Counted from the first letter of the stretch, positions 23,559-32,163 are shown. The stretch is 36,666 nt of DNA from Bacteroidales bacterium UBA5219 (GCA_002412425.1 DHVB01000044.1:1-36666); one strand, 5' to 3'. Translations and numbers: made by a program. The notes: a model not told the origin generated them from the letters alone.

Positions 23559-24310
23559 CTTAACTCAAACTTTGCATTTTTAGCATATTTATAACCTATT
23601 TCAAAAATTTCTTCCTGATATTTAGTTTTTAAAATATGATATTTAGATAAAGCAGCAGGTTCAAGGAATACAGTGGATTTAGATTTTATATATTTAATAT
23701 TATTATTCATATTCATTTGAAATGAACGTATTGCAACTTGAAGTAAGGAGTCAAATTTTTGATTTTCGTCATTAGGAAAAACATTAACAGTAATAATATC
23801 ATCACATAATCTTACTAAAGGCTTCACGGGCAAATTATCAATTAATCCACCATCTACATAATAAGTTTTTCCTATTTTTACTGGTGAAAAAACGACAGGT
23901 ATAGCCGAAGACGCTAAAATCATATCATGTAAAGGACCTTTGTTTACATATTCTACTTTTCCTGTATTCAAATTTGAAACACAAACATATAGTGGAATAT
24001 TCAAATCTTCAAAATTAAGTTGTTTAATATTGTTTTCAAGAATTAACTTTAAATTTTCAAGCCCAAAAAAACCGTCTTTTGGAATATGTATTTTCGTAAA
24101 ATCAGAAAATTTTTTAGTCTTCATGATTTCAAGTGCATCATGTGGAGAGTAGCCAGCACAATAAAAAGCTCCAGCAATAGAACCAGCACTTGTTCCAGAA
24201 ACTATTTCAGGGAAAATTCCCCTTTCATTTAAGGCTTGCAAAACGCCCAAATGTGCAAAACCTCTTACACCACCACCACTTAAAGCTATTCCAATTTTAT
24301 ACTTTTTCAT
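23555..24310 (-). CDS. Patatin-like phospholipase (RssA-type)
   Basis: This 251-aa protein has the complete patatin serine-hydrolase set. The oxyanion-hole Gly-rich loop is ALSGGGVRGFAHLGVLQAL (about 9-27), the nucleophile elbow is VSGTSAGSIAGAFYCAG with GTSAG, and the catalytic Asp motif is YYVDGGLIDNLPVKPL with DGG. It should be a cytoplasmic or membrane-associated lipid acyl hydrolase. There is no signal peptide and no C-terminal surface-antigen barrel, in contrast to the longer PlpD-like patatins. Length fits the RssA/YchK group. Confidence 0.9.
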   Translation of the reverse strand: MKKYKIGIALSGGGVRGFAHLGVLQALNERGIFPEIVSGTSAGSIAGAFYCAGYSPHDALEIMKTKKFSDFTKIHIPKDGFFGLENLKLILENNIKQLNFEDLNIPLYVCVSNLNTGKVEYVNKGPLHDMILASSAIPVVFSPVKIGKTYYVDGGLIDNLPVKPLVRLCDDIITVNVFPNDENQKFDSLLQVAIRSFQMNMNNNIKYIKSKSTVFLEPAALSKYHILKTKYQEEIFEIGYKYAKNAKFELS

Positions 24311-24343
24311 AATTAATATGACTAAATTAAACTCACTACAAAT

Positions 24344-24352
24344 TGTGGATAA
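24344..24352 (-). promoter_or_regulatory. DnaA box between patatin and ClC genes
   Basis: The minus strand reads TTATCCACA, the strong DnaA box, with TTTT before it. The sequence TTGTGGATAAAA is shared with the site upstream of dnaB. Confidence 0.5.
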
Positions 24353-24416
24353 AAATAACTAAAAATATTTAAAAATATTTTTTTAATTACAAGTATTTTA
24401 ACATATTTGCAATAAT

Positions 24417-26195
24417 ATGAAAACATATTGTAATAAACTTGCAAAGAGACTACTTATCTGGAGAGTTAGAAAAATTTCAGATAAGAATTTTATGCTAATA
24501 TTAGTTGTGATTGTAGGTATTGCAGTAGGATTAGCTGCTGTTTTAATGAAAAACTCAGTGCACTTTGTTAGAGAAGTCGCAATATTTTTAAATAATAAGT
24601 ATTCTTTTAGTTATATCTATATATTTTTCCCTGCCATTGGAATTGGTTTAACCCTTTTATTTGTAAATATTTTCATTAAGAAAAAACTTGGACATGGTAT
24701 TCCTATGGTACTTTATAGCATTTCTAAAGAAAGAGGAAAAATTGAAAAACACAATATGTTTTCTAGAATTGTTGCAAGCTCTTTAACTGTTGGATTTGGT
24801 GGTTCTGTTGGATTAGAGGGACCAATTGTTGGCACAGGTTCTGCTATTGGAAGTAATATTGGACAATTTTTTAGACTAAATTATAGACAGCTAATTTTAT
24901 TAATCGGCTGTGGTTGTACGGGTGCGATAGCTGCAATTTTTAAAGCACCAATTGCTGCAATAGTTTTCACCCTAGAAGTTATTATGCTAGATTTAACAAT
25001 GGGTTCATTAATGCCATTACTTGTGGCATCAATTTCTGCAGCTTTAACTTCATATTTATTTTTAGGACAAAACTACGTTTATCACGTAGCAAATATCGAC
25101 CCTTTCTTTTTAAAAGATGTTCCTTTATATATTTTATTAGGTATTATTGCAGGTTTGCTTTCTACTTATTTTTCAAAGCTTTATTTGTGGCAAGGAAAAC
25201 AATATGCCAAACTCAAAACAAAACGTGCCAGATTTATTGTTGGAGTTACAATACTTGGTGTTTTAATATTTCTTTTCCCTTCGTTATACGGAGAAGGATA
25301 CGAAGTTATTAATTTAGCATTACACGGCGACATTTCATATATATTTGATGGAGTATTTTATTCACAATGGCAAAGTTTTTTAGGCATATGTATTATTATT
25401 ATTTTAATACTATTAACTAAAGCCTTTGCAACTGGAGCAACATTTGGAGCAGGAGGAACAGGAGGAATATTTGCACCATCTCTATTTTTAGGAGCAAACT
25501 TAGGTTTTCTTTTTGCCCATGTTGCAAATTCTATGAAACTAAACATTTCTCATGGAAACTTTGCCTTAGTTGGAATGGCTGGACTTATTGCAGGAGTTAT
25601 TCATGCACCATTAACTGCAATTTTCTTAATAGCAGAAATAACAGGAGGATACGAACTTTTTATCCCGCTAATGATAGTTTCAACAATTTCATTCTTTGTG
25701 GTTAGAATATTTATGCCTAAATCAGTTTATGCAATTTTACTTGCCGAAAGAGGAGAACTGCTAACTCACAATGCCGACAGTAATATGCTTACTTTAATGA
25801 GAACAGAATCTTTAATTGAAAAAAACTTTTTAACTATAAACGAAAACGCAAAATTAAAAGATTTAACCAAAGTTATTTCCAGATCAAGCAGAGCTGTATA
25901 TGTTGTTATTGATGACAACAACTACTTTAAAGGATTAATTTGGTTAGATCATGTTAAGCACTTAATGTTTAAAACAGAACTTTACGATAGTGTTTATGTT
26001 AGAGATTTGATGGATATTCCAAAATATACGGTAAATACTAATATGGATGTTAAAGAAATTGTAGAAATTTTTGAAAACTCAAATTACTTTAATTTACCTG
26101 TTGTTGATGAAGGCAAATACATAGGATTTGTTTCCAGAGCTAAAGTGTTTACTACCTATCGCGAAATGTTAAAAAAATTCTCACATGACGAATAA
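24417..26195 (+). CDS. ClC-family chloride channel/transporter with C-terminal CBS pair
   Basis: This 592-aa inner-membrane protein has the ClC fold (about 25-440) followed by two CBS domains (about 460-590; LIEKNFLTINENAKLKDLTK and VRDLMDIPKYTVNTNMDVKE). ClC motifs are GHGIP (92-96), GSVGLEGP (129-136, gating Glu134) and GGTGGIFAPSLFLGANLG. The residue matching the internal proton-path glutamate of E. coli ClC-ec1 (Glu203) is Val188 in FTLEVIM, the residue found in true chloride channels, and the Ser of the GSGIP filter is His93. Cl-/H+ exchange is thus less certain than anion passage. CBS domains suggest control by a nucleotide. It is separated by 41 bp from the next gene. Confidence 0.93.
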   Translation: MKTYCNKLAKRLLIWRVRKISDKNFMLILVVIVGIAVGLAAVLMKNSVHFVREVAIFLNNKYSFSYIYIFFPAIGIGLTLLFVNIFIKKKLGHGIPMVLYSISKERGKIEKHNMFSRIVASSLTVGFGGSVGLEGPIVGTGSAIGSNIGQFFRLNYRQLILLIGCGCTGAIAAIFKAPIAAIVFTLEVIMLDLTMGSLMPLLVASISAALTSYLFLGQNYVYHVANIDPFFLKDVPLYILLGIIAGLLSTYFSKLYLWQGKQYAKLKTKRARFIVGVTILGVLIFLFPSLYGEGYEVINLALHGDISYIFDGVFYSQWQSFLGICIIIILILLTKAFATGATFGAGGTGGIFAPSLFLGANLGFLFAHVANSMKLNISHGNFALVGMAGLIAGVIHAPLTAIFLIAEITGGYELFIPLMIVSTISFFVVRIFMPKSVYAILLAERGELLTHNADSNMLTLMRTESLIEKNFLTINENAKLKDLTKVISRSSRAVYVVIDDNNYFKGLIWLDHVKHLMFKTELYDSVYVRDLMDIPKYTVNTNMDVKEIVEIFENSNYFNLPVVDEGKYIGFVSRAKVFTTYREMLKKFSHDE

Positions 26196-26236
26196 GTGTT
26201 AATAAATAATAATATAAATCTTTAAATTGCAATGAT

Positions 26237-28099
26237 ATGAAAAAACATCTACTTATTTTAATCTCATTAATTCTTGGGATTAATTACATAAACGCACAAG
26301 TATTGTATTCTGACGATTTTGAATCCTATACTGTTGGTAATGGCATTGCCGTAGAATGTAGCCAATGGTGGAATACCTGGGATGGAACACCTGGTTCCGC
26401 AAAAGATCCAAAAGTATCAGACGCGCAAGCATACTCTGGAACAAAATCCGTTCAAGTTAGTAATGGAAATGACGGAGTTATCGACTTCGGTGGACGTACA
26501 ACAGGACGCTATAGAGTTGAGTTTTATCTTTATATTCCTGATGGTCGCCAAGCCTATTGGAATATTATGCAACAATTTAACCCTTCAACTACAGGACCTG
26601 AAAATATTTGGGGATTGCAAGTTTTTCTAAAAAACGGAACTATGTCAATTGATGGAAATGGACAAGCTGCCGTAACTTACCCTTATACTTCTGGCGAATG
26701 GATGAAAATTCAACATTTTATTGACTTAAACAGCGATTGGGTTGATTTTTATGTAAATGGTGAATTAGTTCATGCTTACCAATGGAGTAAAGGAACTTTT
26801 GGAACAGGAGGAATGAACCAACTTGGAGCCTTTGACTTTTACGGCTGGGACGAAGGAGGTACTTGCGAATATTATATGGATGACTTCCTAATTGAAGAAG
26901 TTGAAACCCCATATCCGCCAACTAACTTTAGCTATACTATTGAAAATGGAAATGATGTGGTTTTAACTTGGAATGCTCCAACAGAAGGTACACCTGTACA
27001 CTACAGCATCGCAAGAAATGGTAGCATTATCAGCACTACAACTGAAACAACTGTAACCGATTTGAATGTTTTCCCTAATACATATCAATATTCTCTTTTA
27101 GCTTTCTATGGCGAAAGTATCGGGTACTCAGCATCAGTAAACCTTGATGTTACAATAGCTGGCGGAGTTGAAAGAAATTTTGTGGTTTATGAAATGTTTA
27201 CTGGCACTTGGTGTGGCTTTTGTCCTATACCTGCACAAGCAATTGCCCAAACGCAAGCTGAAGGTAAAAAAGTTGCTGTCATGAAATTTCATACTGGTGA
27301 TAGCTTTGAAACTCCAGCAACAGTTAATAGAGAAAATTATTATGGCAATATATTTGAACCCATTGAAGACGTTCCTGCAAGTGTCATAAATGGCACTCAA
27401 TTCCTATCAGGGGCTGCATCAACCGTAGCTGCTCAAAAAGAATATTTCGAATACTTATATAACGAATATATTGATGATCCAGCAGTTTATACCATAGAAT
27501 TAGCAACTGAAATAATTTCTGAAAATCCATATAAATGCAAACTTACTGTTAATGCCGTAGAAACTTTTGAATATTATGATGATGAAATGAGACTTATGAT
27601 AGCTTTGACAGAAACAAATATTCCATACTCATGGGGAGGACTAAGCACAGTAGATAACGCTGTAAGGGCAATGTACCCAGATGCAAACGGCACAGTAATT
27701 TTTGATTCTGGAACAACTTATAGTGGTGAATTTGAAATTACCCCAGCTTCAAATTATGTTATCAATAAGTGCGAAATTGTTGCCTTTATTCAAAGAAGAA
27801 GTACAGGTGAAATTCAACAAGTTAATAAAATTGCTTTGCCAGAACCTTCAAATATAGAAAACAATATTACAAAAAGCTTATCAATTTATCCAAACCCAGC
27901 AAGCGACATAGTAAAAGTAAATTCAGAAGAAAATATAAATTATATTGAAATTTTAAATATTTCAGGACAAATTGTAAGTTTTGAAAATGTTAATACCAAC
28001 AATGCCGAAATTAACATTAGTAATCTAAGTTCTGGCGTTTACTTTATCAAAGTTTATACTGCAAATGATGTAACAACTCAAAAACTTATTGTTGAATAA
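26237..28099 (+). CDS. T9SS-exported multidomain protein with Omp28-like thioredoxin-fold domain
   Basis: The 620-aa protein has a signal peptide (about 1-20, ending NYINAQ). A jelly-roll/concanavalin-like domain spans about 22-220 (LYSDDFESYTVGNG, RYRVEFYLYIPDGRQAYWNI). A fibronectin type III domain lies at about 226-308. An Omp28-like region at about 312-530 opens with FVVYEMFTGTWCGFCPIPAQ, whose CGFC (326-329) resembles a thioredoxin redox site. A T9SS type A sorting domain ends it (LSIYPNPASDIVKV through SGVYFIKVY and KLIVE). It should be carried across the outer membrane and anchored or released. Function is unknown: a surface adhesin or sugar-binding protein with a thiol-redox module are possibilities. 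Confidence 0.88.
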   Translation: MKKHLLILISLILGINYINAQVLYSDDFESYTVGNGIAVECSQWWNTWDGTPGSAKDPKVSDAQAYSGTKSVQVSNGNDGVIDFGGRTTGRYRVEFYLYIPDGRQAYWNIMQQFNPSTTGPENIWGLQVFLKNGTMSIDGNGQAAVTYPYTSGEWMKIQHFIDLNSDWVDFYVNGELVHAYQWSKGTFGTGGMNQLGAFDFYGWDEGGTCEYYMDDFLIEEVETPYPPTNFSYTIENGNDVVLTWNAPTEGTPVHYSIARNGSIISTTTETTVTDLNVFPNTYQYSLLAFYGESIGYSASVNLDVTIAGGVERNFVVYEMFTGTWCGFCPIPAQAIAQTQAEGKKVAVMKFHTGDSFETPATVNRENYYGNIFEPIEDVPASVINGTQFLSGAASTVAAQKEYFEYLYNEYIDDPAVYTIELATEIISENPYKCKLTVNAVETFEYYDDEMRLMIALTETNIPYSWGGLSTVDNAVRAMYPDANGTVIFDSGTTYSGEFEITPASNYVINKCEIVAFIQRRSTGEIQQVNKIALPEPSNIENNITKSLSIYPNPASDIVKVNSEENINYIEILNISGQIVSFENVNTNNAEINISNLSSGVYFIKVYTANDVTTQKLIVE

Positions 28100-28122
28100 A
28101 CAAAACTAAATAATAATAACTT

Positions 28123-28158
28123 AAAAAAATGTCCGTATTTTTATGGGCATTTTTTTTT
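28123..28158 (+). terminator. Intrinsic terminator after the T9SS protein gene
   Basis: AAAAAATGTCC pairs with GGGCATTTTTT (one G-T pair) around a 10-nt loop, and the right arm runs on into a stretch of T residues. It starts 24 bp after the stop codon. The ATG in its left arm is the formal start of a longer sufS reading frame but is not a real start. Confidence 0.8.
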
Positions 28159-28172
28159 CTCCTTAAACTTTA

Positions 28173-28180
28173 TAATTTTG
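28173..28180 (+). promoter_or_regulatory. -7 element for sufS
   Basis: TAATTTTG matches TAnnTTTG and is followed by caaaaaataattcg. It lies 18 bp before the TTG at 28198, so transcription would start after the upstream ATG at 28129. Confidence 0.6.
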
Positions 28181-28197
28181 CAAAAAATAATTCGATT

Positions 28198-29412
28198 TTG
28201 GATATAAATAAAATACGGTCAGATTTTCCAATTTTAAACGAAAAAGTTTATAATAAAAATCTTATATACTTTGATAATGGTGCTACTTCGCAAAAGCCAA
28301 AGCAAGTAATTGATACTATTAGTGAATATTATTCAAAATATAATGCTAATATTCATCGTGGAGTACATTTTTTAAGCAATTTTGCTACAGATGCAAACGA
28401 AAATGCAAGAAAAATTATTCAAAATTTTCTAAATGCAAAATCAGAAAAAGAAATAATTTTTACAAAAGGCACAACTGATTCAATAAACCTAGTTGCTTTT
28501 TCTTTTGGCGAAACTTTCATAAACGAAGATGACGAAATTATTGTTTCCGAAATGGAACATCACTCAAATATTGTTCCTTGGCAATTATTGTGCGAAAGAA
28601 AAAAAGCAAAACTTAAAGTTTTAAAATTTAACGAAATTGGCGAACTAAACATTAAAGAGTTAGACAATTTAATTACCAACAAAACAAAGCTAATTTCTGT
28701 AGCTCATGTATCAAACTCACTTGGCACAATAAATCCTATAAAAACAATAATAGAAATTGCCCACAAAAACAATATCAAAATTTTAATAGACGGAGCTCAA
28801 GCAGTTCAACACCTAAAAATTGATGTTCAAGAATTAGATTGCGATTTTTATGTTTTTTCATCTCACAAAGCTTATGGACCAACAGGAGTTGGAGTTCTAT
28901 ACGGAAAAGAAGAATTATTAAATCAAATGTGCCCCTACCAAGGCGGTGGCGAAATGATTGCAAATGTAAGTTTTGAAAAAACAACCTATAACGAACTGCC
29001 TTTTAAATTTGAAGCAGGCACACCAAACTATATCGACAATATTGCATTTGGAAAAGCTATAGAATATATTTCTGAAATAGGACTAAAAAATATTGAAGAT
29101 TACGAAAATCAACTTTTAAAATATTGTACAAAACAATTAAAAACAATAGAAAACCTAAAGATTATCGGCGAGGCTGAACACAAATCTGGACTTATTTCAT
29201 TTATCGTAAAAAACATACATTACAATGATATAGGAACGCTTTTGGATAGAGCTGGAATAGCTGTTAGAACTGGAACTCATTGTGCTGAACCTGTTATGAA
29301 AAAATTTGGCATTAGTGGAACAGTAAGAGTTTCTTTTGCTTTTTACAATACATTCGAAGAAATAGACTATTTCATAACAAATTTAAAAAAGGCAATTTCG
29401 ATGTTGCAATAA
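28198..29412 (+). CDS. sufS: Cysteine desulfurase SufS (group II)
   Basis: The 404-aa PLP enzyme removes sulfur from cysteine for Fe-S cluster assembly. Recognisable parts are LIYFDNGATSQKPKQVID, VSEMEHHSNIVPWQ, DGAQAVQHLKIDVQ, the PLP lysine in SSHKAYGPTG and the catalytic Cys in RTGTHCAEPVMKKFG. I place the start at TTG 28198, which yields the usual N-terminus (LDINKIRSDFPIL) and normal length. The ATG at 28129 lies inside the upstream terminator and before the promoter, so its hydrophobic N-terminal extension is not real. No SufBCD or SufE gene is nearby. Confidence 0.93.
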   Translation: MDINKIRSDFPILNEKVYNKNLIYFDNGATSQKPKQVIDTISEYYSKYNANIHRGVHFLSNFATDANENARKIIQNFLNAKSEKEIIFTKGTTDSINLVAFSFGETFINEDDEIIVSEMEHHSNIVPWQLLCERKKAKLKVLKFNEIGELNIKELDNLITNKTKLISVAHVSNSLGTINPIKTIIEIAHKNNIKILIDGAQAVQHLKIDVQELDCDFYVFSSHKAYGPTGVGVLYGKEELLNQMCPYQGGGEMIANVSFEKTTYNELPFKFEAGTPNYIDNIAFGKAIEYISEIGLKNIEDYENQLLKYCTKQLKTIENLKIIGEAEHKSGLISFIVKNIHYNDIGTLLDRAGIAVRTGTHCAEPVMKKFGISGTVRVSFAFYNTFEEIDYFITNLKKAISMLQ

Positions 29413-29476
29413 TTGTATTAACAGTTTTCTATTCATAAATAAAATTGAATTTCAAGAAAAAAATTTAAAACAATTT

Positions 29477-29484
29477 TATATTTG
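29477..29484 (+). promoter_or_regulatory. -7 element for the PafA-like gene
   Basis: TATATTTG is an exact match to TAnnTTTG, 21 bp before the ATG at 29506. The transcript probably also carries the nitroreductase gene. Confidence 0.6.
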
Positions 29485-29505
29485 CCACTTATTATATAAT
29501 AAGTA

Positions 29506-31152
29506 ATGAAAAAAATAATTTTACTAGCACTAAGTTTATTTGCAATATATTCAAGTTCGATATCTCAAATCGAAAGTGTAATTCCTTCTGACAAGCCAAA
29601 ACTTGTTGTTGGAATTGTTGTGGAGCAAATGCGTCAGGATTATTTAGAAAGATTTTGGAATAATTTAGGCGACAAAGGTTTTAAAAAATTAGCAATAAAT
29701 GGAAGTTTTTGTCAAAATGCAAACTATGAATATAGCTTAACGCAAGCAGCACCAGGCTATGCAACAATAGTTACAGGCTGCGAACCTTCAGAACATGGTA
29801 TTGTATCAGATTATTGGTTTAATGCTTTAACTGGCAATAAAGAACATTGTATAGAAACTAAATCTTACAAAACTATTGGAGGCAACCCAAGCAATTTTTC
29901 TTACTCGCCAAAAAATATTTTAACAACAACATTTAGCGACGAAGCCAAACTCTTTGGACAAGGAAAATCTAAAACAATAAGTGTTTCTTTAGACCCTATT
30001 GGTGCAATTATATCGGGAGGCTACACTGCTGATGCTGCATATTGGTTTGACACAAAAACTGGGAATTGGGTAAGTTCTACTTATTATATGAACGAGCTAC
30101 CTGCATGGGTAAAAGAACAAAACGACAAAAAAATGCCCGATGATTACTTGCAAAGAGAATGGTCGCCACTTTTAGAAACTGAAAAATACAATACTGCTCA
30201 AGCCGATTCTAGTATTTATGAATATGGAATAGATATGGTTTATAAAACTTTTCCTTATAAATATGAAGAAATTAGCAAAAGCATAAAAGATTACGAATTA
30301 CTAAATCTAATACCTGAAGGACAAACCCACCTGACAGATATGGCTATTGCGGCACTCTACAACGAAGAATTAGGAAAAGATAAGTTTACAGATTTTTTAT
30401 TTATAAATTATTCGGTAAGTGAGAATATTGGTAAACTATTTGGACCACAATCAATGGAAGTTGAAGACTTGTTTCTAAGACTAGATAGAGATTTAGGACA
30501 TTTGATAAGTGTGATAGAAGATGTTGTTGGAAAAAACAATGTACTAATATATTTAACTTCAAACCATGGAGTATCAGAAAATCCAGAATATTTAGCTGAT
30601 AATAAAATGCCTACAGGAGTTTTTAAACAACATTATATTTTAACTTTGCTTCGCTCCTATTTAAAAGCCATATACGGCGAAGGCGATTGGGTGTTAGACT
30701 ATAACAATAATCAAATTTATTTAAACAAAACACTGATTGAAGATTCGCAAATTTCATTAAACGAATTTCAAGAAAAGGTTATTTCTTTTATAATTAATTC
30801 TGCAGGAATTTCAAATGCAATAAGTTCACACCAATTTCAAAATATAATTTTCACTCATGGAATGCCAAAAAAAATGCAAAACTCATTCAACCAAAAACGC
30901 TCTGGCGACATAATGATTTCACTAAAAGCAGGTTGGATAGAAGATATTCCTTTTGTTTGCAACCACAATTCTGGTTATAAATATGATACAAATGTTCCGC
31001 TAATTTGGTATGGTTGGAAAGTTAAAAAACAAAATATTTTTAATAACGTAAATATTACTAGCATAGCTCCAACTATAAGCAAAATACTTAACACTCCTGC
31101 TCCACCTGCTTCTACTGGCGAAGTTTTAAATTCAGTTTTTAACAACAAATAA
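29506..31152 (+). CDS. PafA-like alkaline phosphatase superfamily protein, catalytic residues lost
   Basis: The 548-aa protein has a signal peptide (MKKIILLALSLFAIYSSSIS) and full-length collinearity with Bacteroidota PafA-type phosphatases (VVEQMRQDYL, PGYATIVTG, SSTYYMNELP, YDTNVPLIWYG). Compared with my recollection of the PafA active site, the nucleophile Thr is Ala81 (TQAAPGY for xxTAxGH). Metal ligands Asp38, Asp305, His309, Asp352 and His486 are Glu40, Glu306, Lys310, Asn353 and Asn496, while His353 is kept as His354. Phosphate-binding Lys162/Arg164 are Asp163/Ile165. Spacing is nearly unchanged, so these are substitutions in an intact fold. It is most likely a periplasmic or outer-membrane pseudophosphatase. 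The nitroreductase gene follows after 15 bp. Confidence 0.85.
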   Translation: MKKIILLALSLFAIYSSSISQIESVIPSDKPKLVVGIVVEQMRQDYLERFWNNLGDKGFKKLAINGSFCQNANYEYSLTQAAPGYATIVTGCEPSEHGIVSDYWFNALTGNKEHCIETKSYKTIGGNPSNFSYSPKNILTTTFSDEAKLFGQGKSKTISVSLDPIGAIISGGYTADAAYWFDTKTGNWVSSTYYMNELPAWVKEQNDKKMPDDYLQREWSPLLETEKYNTAQADSSIYEYGIDMVYKTFPYKYEEISKSIKDYELLNLIPEGQTHLTDMAIAALYNEELGKDKFTDFLFINYSVSENIGKLFGPQSMEVEDLFLRLDRDLGHLISVIEDVVGKNNVLIYLTSNHGVSENPEYLADNKMPTGVFKQHYILTLLRSYLKAIYGEGDWVLDYNNNQIYLNKTLIEDSQISLNEFQEKVISFIINSAGISNAISSHQFQNIIFTHGMPKKMQNSFNQKRSGDIMISLKAGWIEDIPFVCNHNSGYKYDTNVPLIWYGWKVKKQNIFNNVNITSIAPTISKILNTPAPPASTGEVLNSVFNNK

Positions 31153-31167
31153 ACTAAAATTATTGTA

Positions 31168-31995
31168 ATGATTGGACATATTGAAGCAATAAACATAAGA
31201 AGATCTATTAGAAATTATTCTAAAGAAAAATTAGATAGTAATTTAATTGAAAAAATAAACGCTCTTTTATCTACACCAAAAATAGGACCATTTGACAATA
31301 GACCTAGATTTGTTCTTATTGAAAAACCTAAAGCTAGAGAACAAGAAAAAGTTAGATTAGGAACTTACGGCTTTATTGATAATGCTGCTTATTTTATTGG
31401 TGGTTGCATTGAAAAATCTGCATTTTCAGAAGTTGATTATGGATATTCATTGCAAAGAATAATAATAGAATTAACTCGCTTAGGCTTAGGGACTTGCTGG
31501 CTTGGTGGTAGTTTTCGTAGAAAAGATTATAGAAAATTACTAAATACTCAAAAAAATGAAATTATTCCATGTATCACACCTGTAGGTTATAAATCAACAA
31601 AAAAATCTCGAAGAGAAAGATTAGGTTTAGTTTTTTCAGATGGAAGTTTAAGAAAAGACTTTAACACATTCTTTTTTGAAAATAATTTTGAAACTCCAAT
31701 AATTTTTAATCCCGAAGACAATTATCACAAGGCATTAGAAGCTGTTAGAAAAGCTCCTTCGGCAATGAATAAGCAACCTTGGCGAGTTTTAAAAATTGAA
31801 GACAAATACCATTTTTACTTAAAACGAGATTCTATTGTTGGCACAACTAAAGCCAGCGATTTGCAAAAAGTTGATATGGGGATAGCTCTAGCAAATTTTA
31901 AACTTGCTCTCGAAGAATTAAATGTTCAAGGCAAATGGCATATCGCCGACCCAAACATCGGAAATTTAGAATATATTATTACTTGGATATCTTAA
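31168..31995 (+). CDS. Nitroreductase-family protein (TM1586-like, putative FMN oxidoreductase)
   Basis: The 275-aa protein starts with INIRRSIRNYSKEKLDSNLI, the standard nitroreductase FMN-phosphate motif (RRSIR-Y). It then shows a second, related half (KAPSAMNKQPWRVLKIEDKY), the internally duplicated layout of the TM1586 subfamily. The GLGTCWLGGSF segment matches the family's central motif. It should bind FMN and reduce an unknown substrate with NAD(P)H. There is no signal peptide, unlike the upstream PafA-like product, so any functional link would be indirect. The stop codon abuts the MITE-like element. Confidence 0.85.
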   Translation: MIGHIEAINIRRSIRNYSKEKLDSNLIEKINALLSTPKIGPFDNRPRFVLIEKPKAREQEKVRLGTYGFIDNAAYFIGGCIEKSAFSEVDYGYSLQRIIIELTRLGLGTCWLGGSFRRKDYRKLLNTQKNEIIPCITPVGYKSTKKSRRERLGLVFSDGSLRKDFNTFFFENNFETPIIFNPEDNYHKALEAVRKAPSAMNKQPWRVLKIEDKYHFYLKRDSIVGTTKASDLQKVDMGIALANFKLALEELNVQGKWHIADPNIGNLEYIITWIS

Positions 31996-31996
31996 A

Positions 31997-32161
31997 TCAG
32001 TTAAAAGTTAAAAGTCGAAAGTTAAAAATTAAAAATTAAAAATTAAATGTCGCACTTTTCAGACACATCAACCCATTAGCGAGCAGAGTGAGCGAAGCGA
32101 ACTCTGCAAAGCAATAGACGCGACAGCCTCTTTTAACTTTCGACTTTTAACTTTTAACTGA
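31997..32161. repeat. MITE-like element with 31-bp perfect terminal inverted repeats
   Basis: Positions 31997-32027 are the exact reverse complement of 32131-32161 (TCAGTTAAAAGTTAAAAGTC followed by GAAAGTTAAAA). The 103-bp interior has no ORF but contains a GCAGAGT/ACTCTGC hairpin (32083-32107). The arms lie 1 bp beyond the nitroreductase stop and 2 bp before the converging reductase stop. Partial copies of the arm occur at 5978, 6561-6618, 12946-12976 and 13199. No target-site duplication is obvious, so a bidirectional terminator or REP-like element is an alternative to a transposable MITE. Confidence 0.85.
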
Positions 32162-32163
32162 CA

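Noticed and set aside
28129..28197. N-terminal hydrophobic extension of sufS
   Set aside because: It is encoded by the upstream terminator and the promoter, and has no counterpart in SufS proteins.
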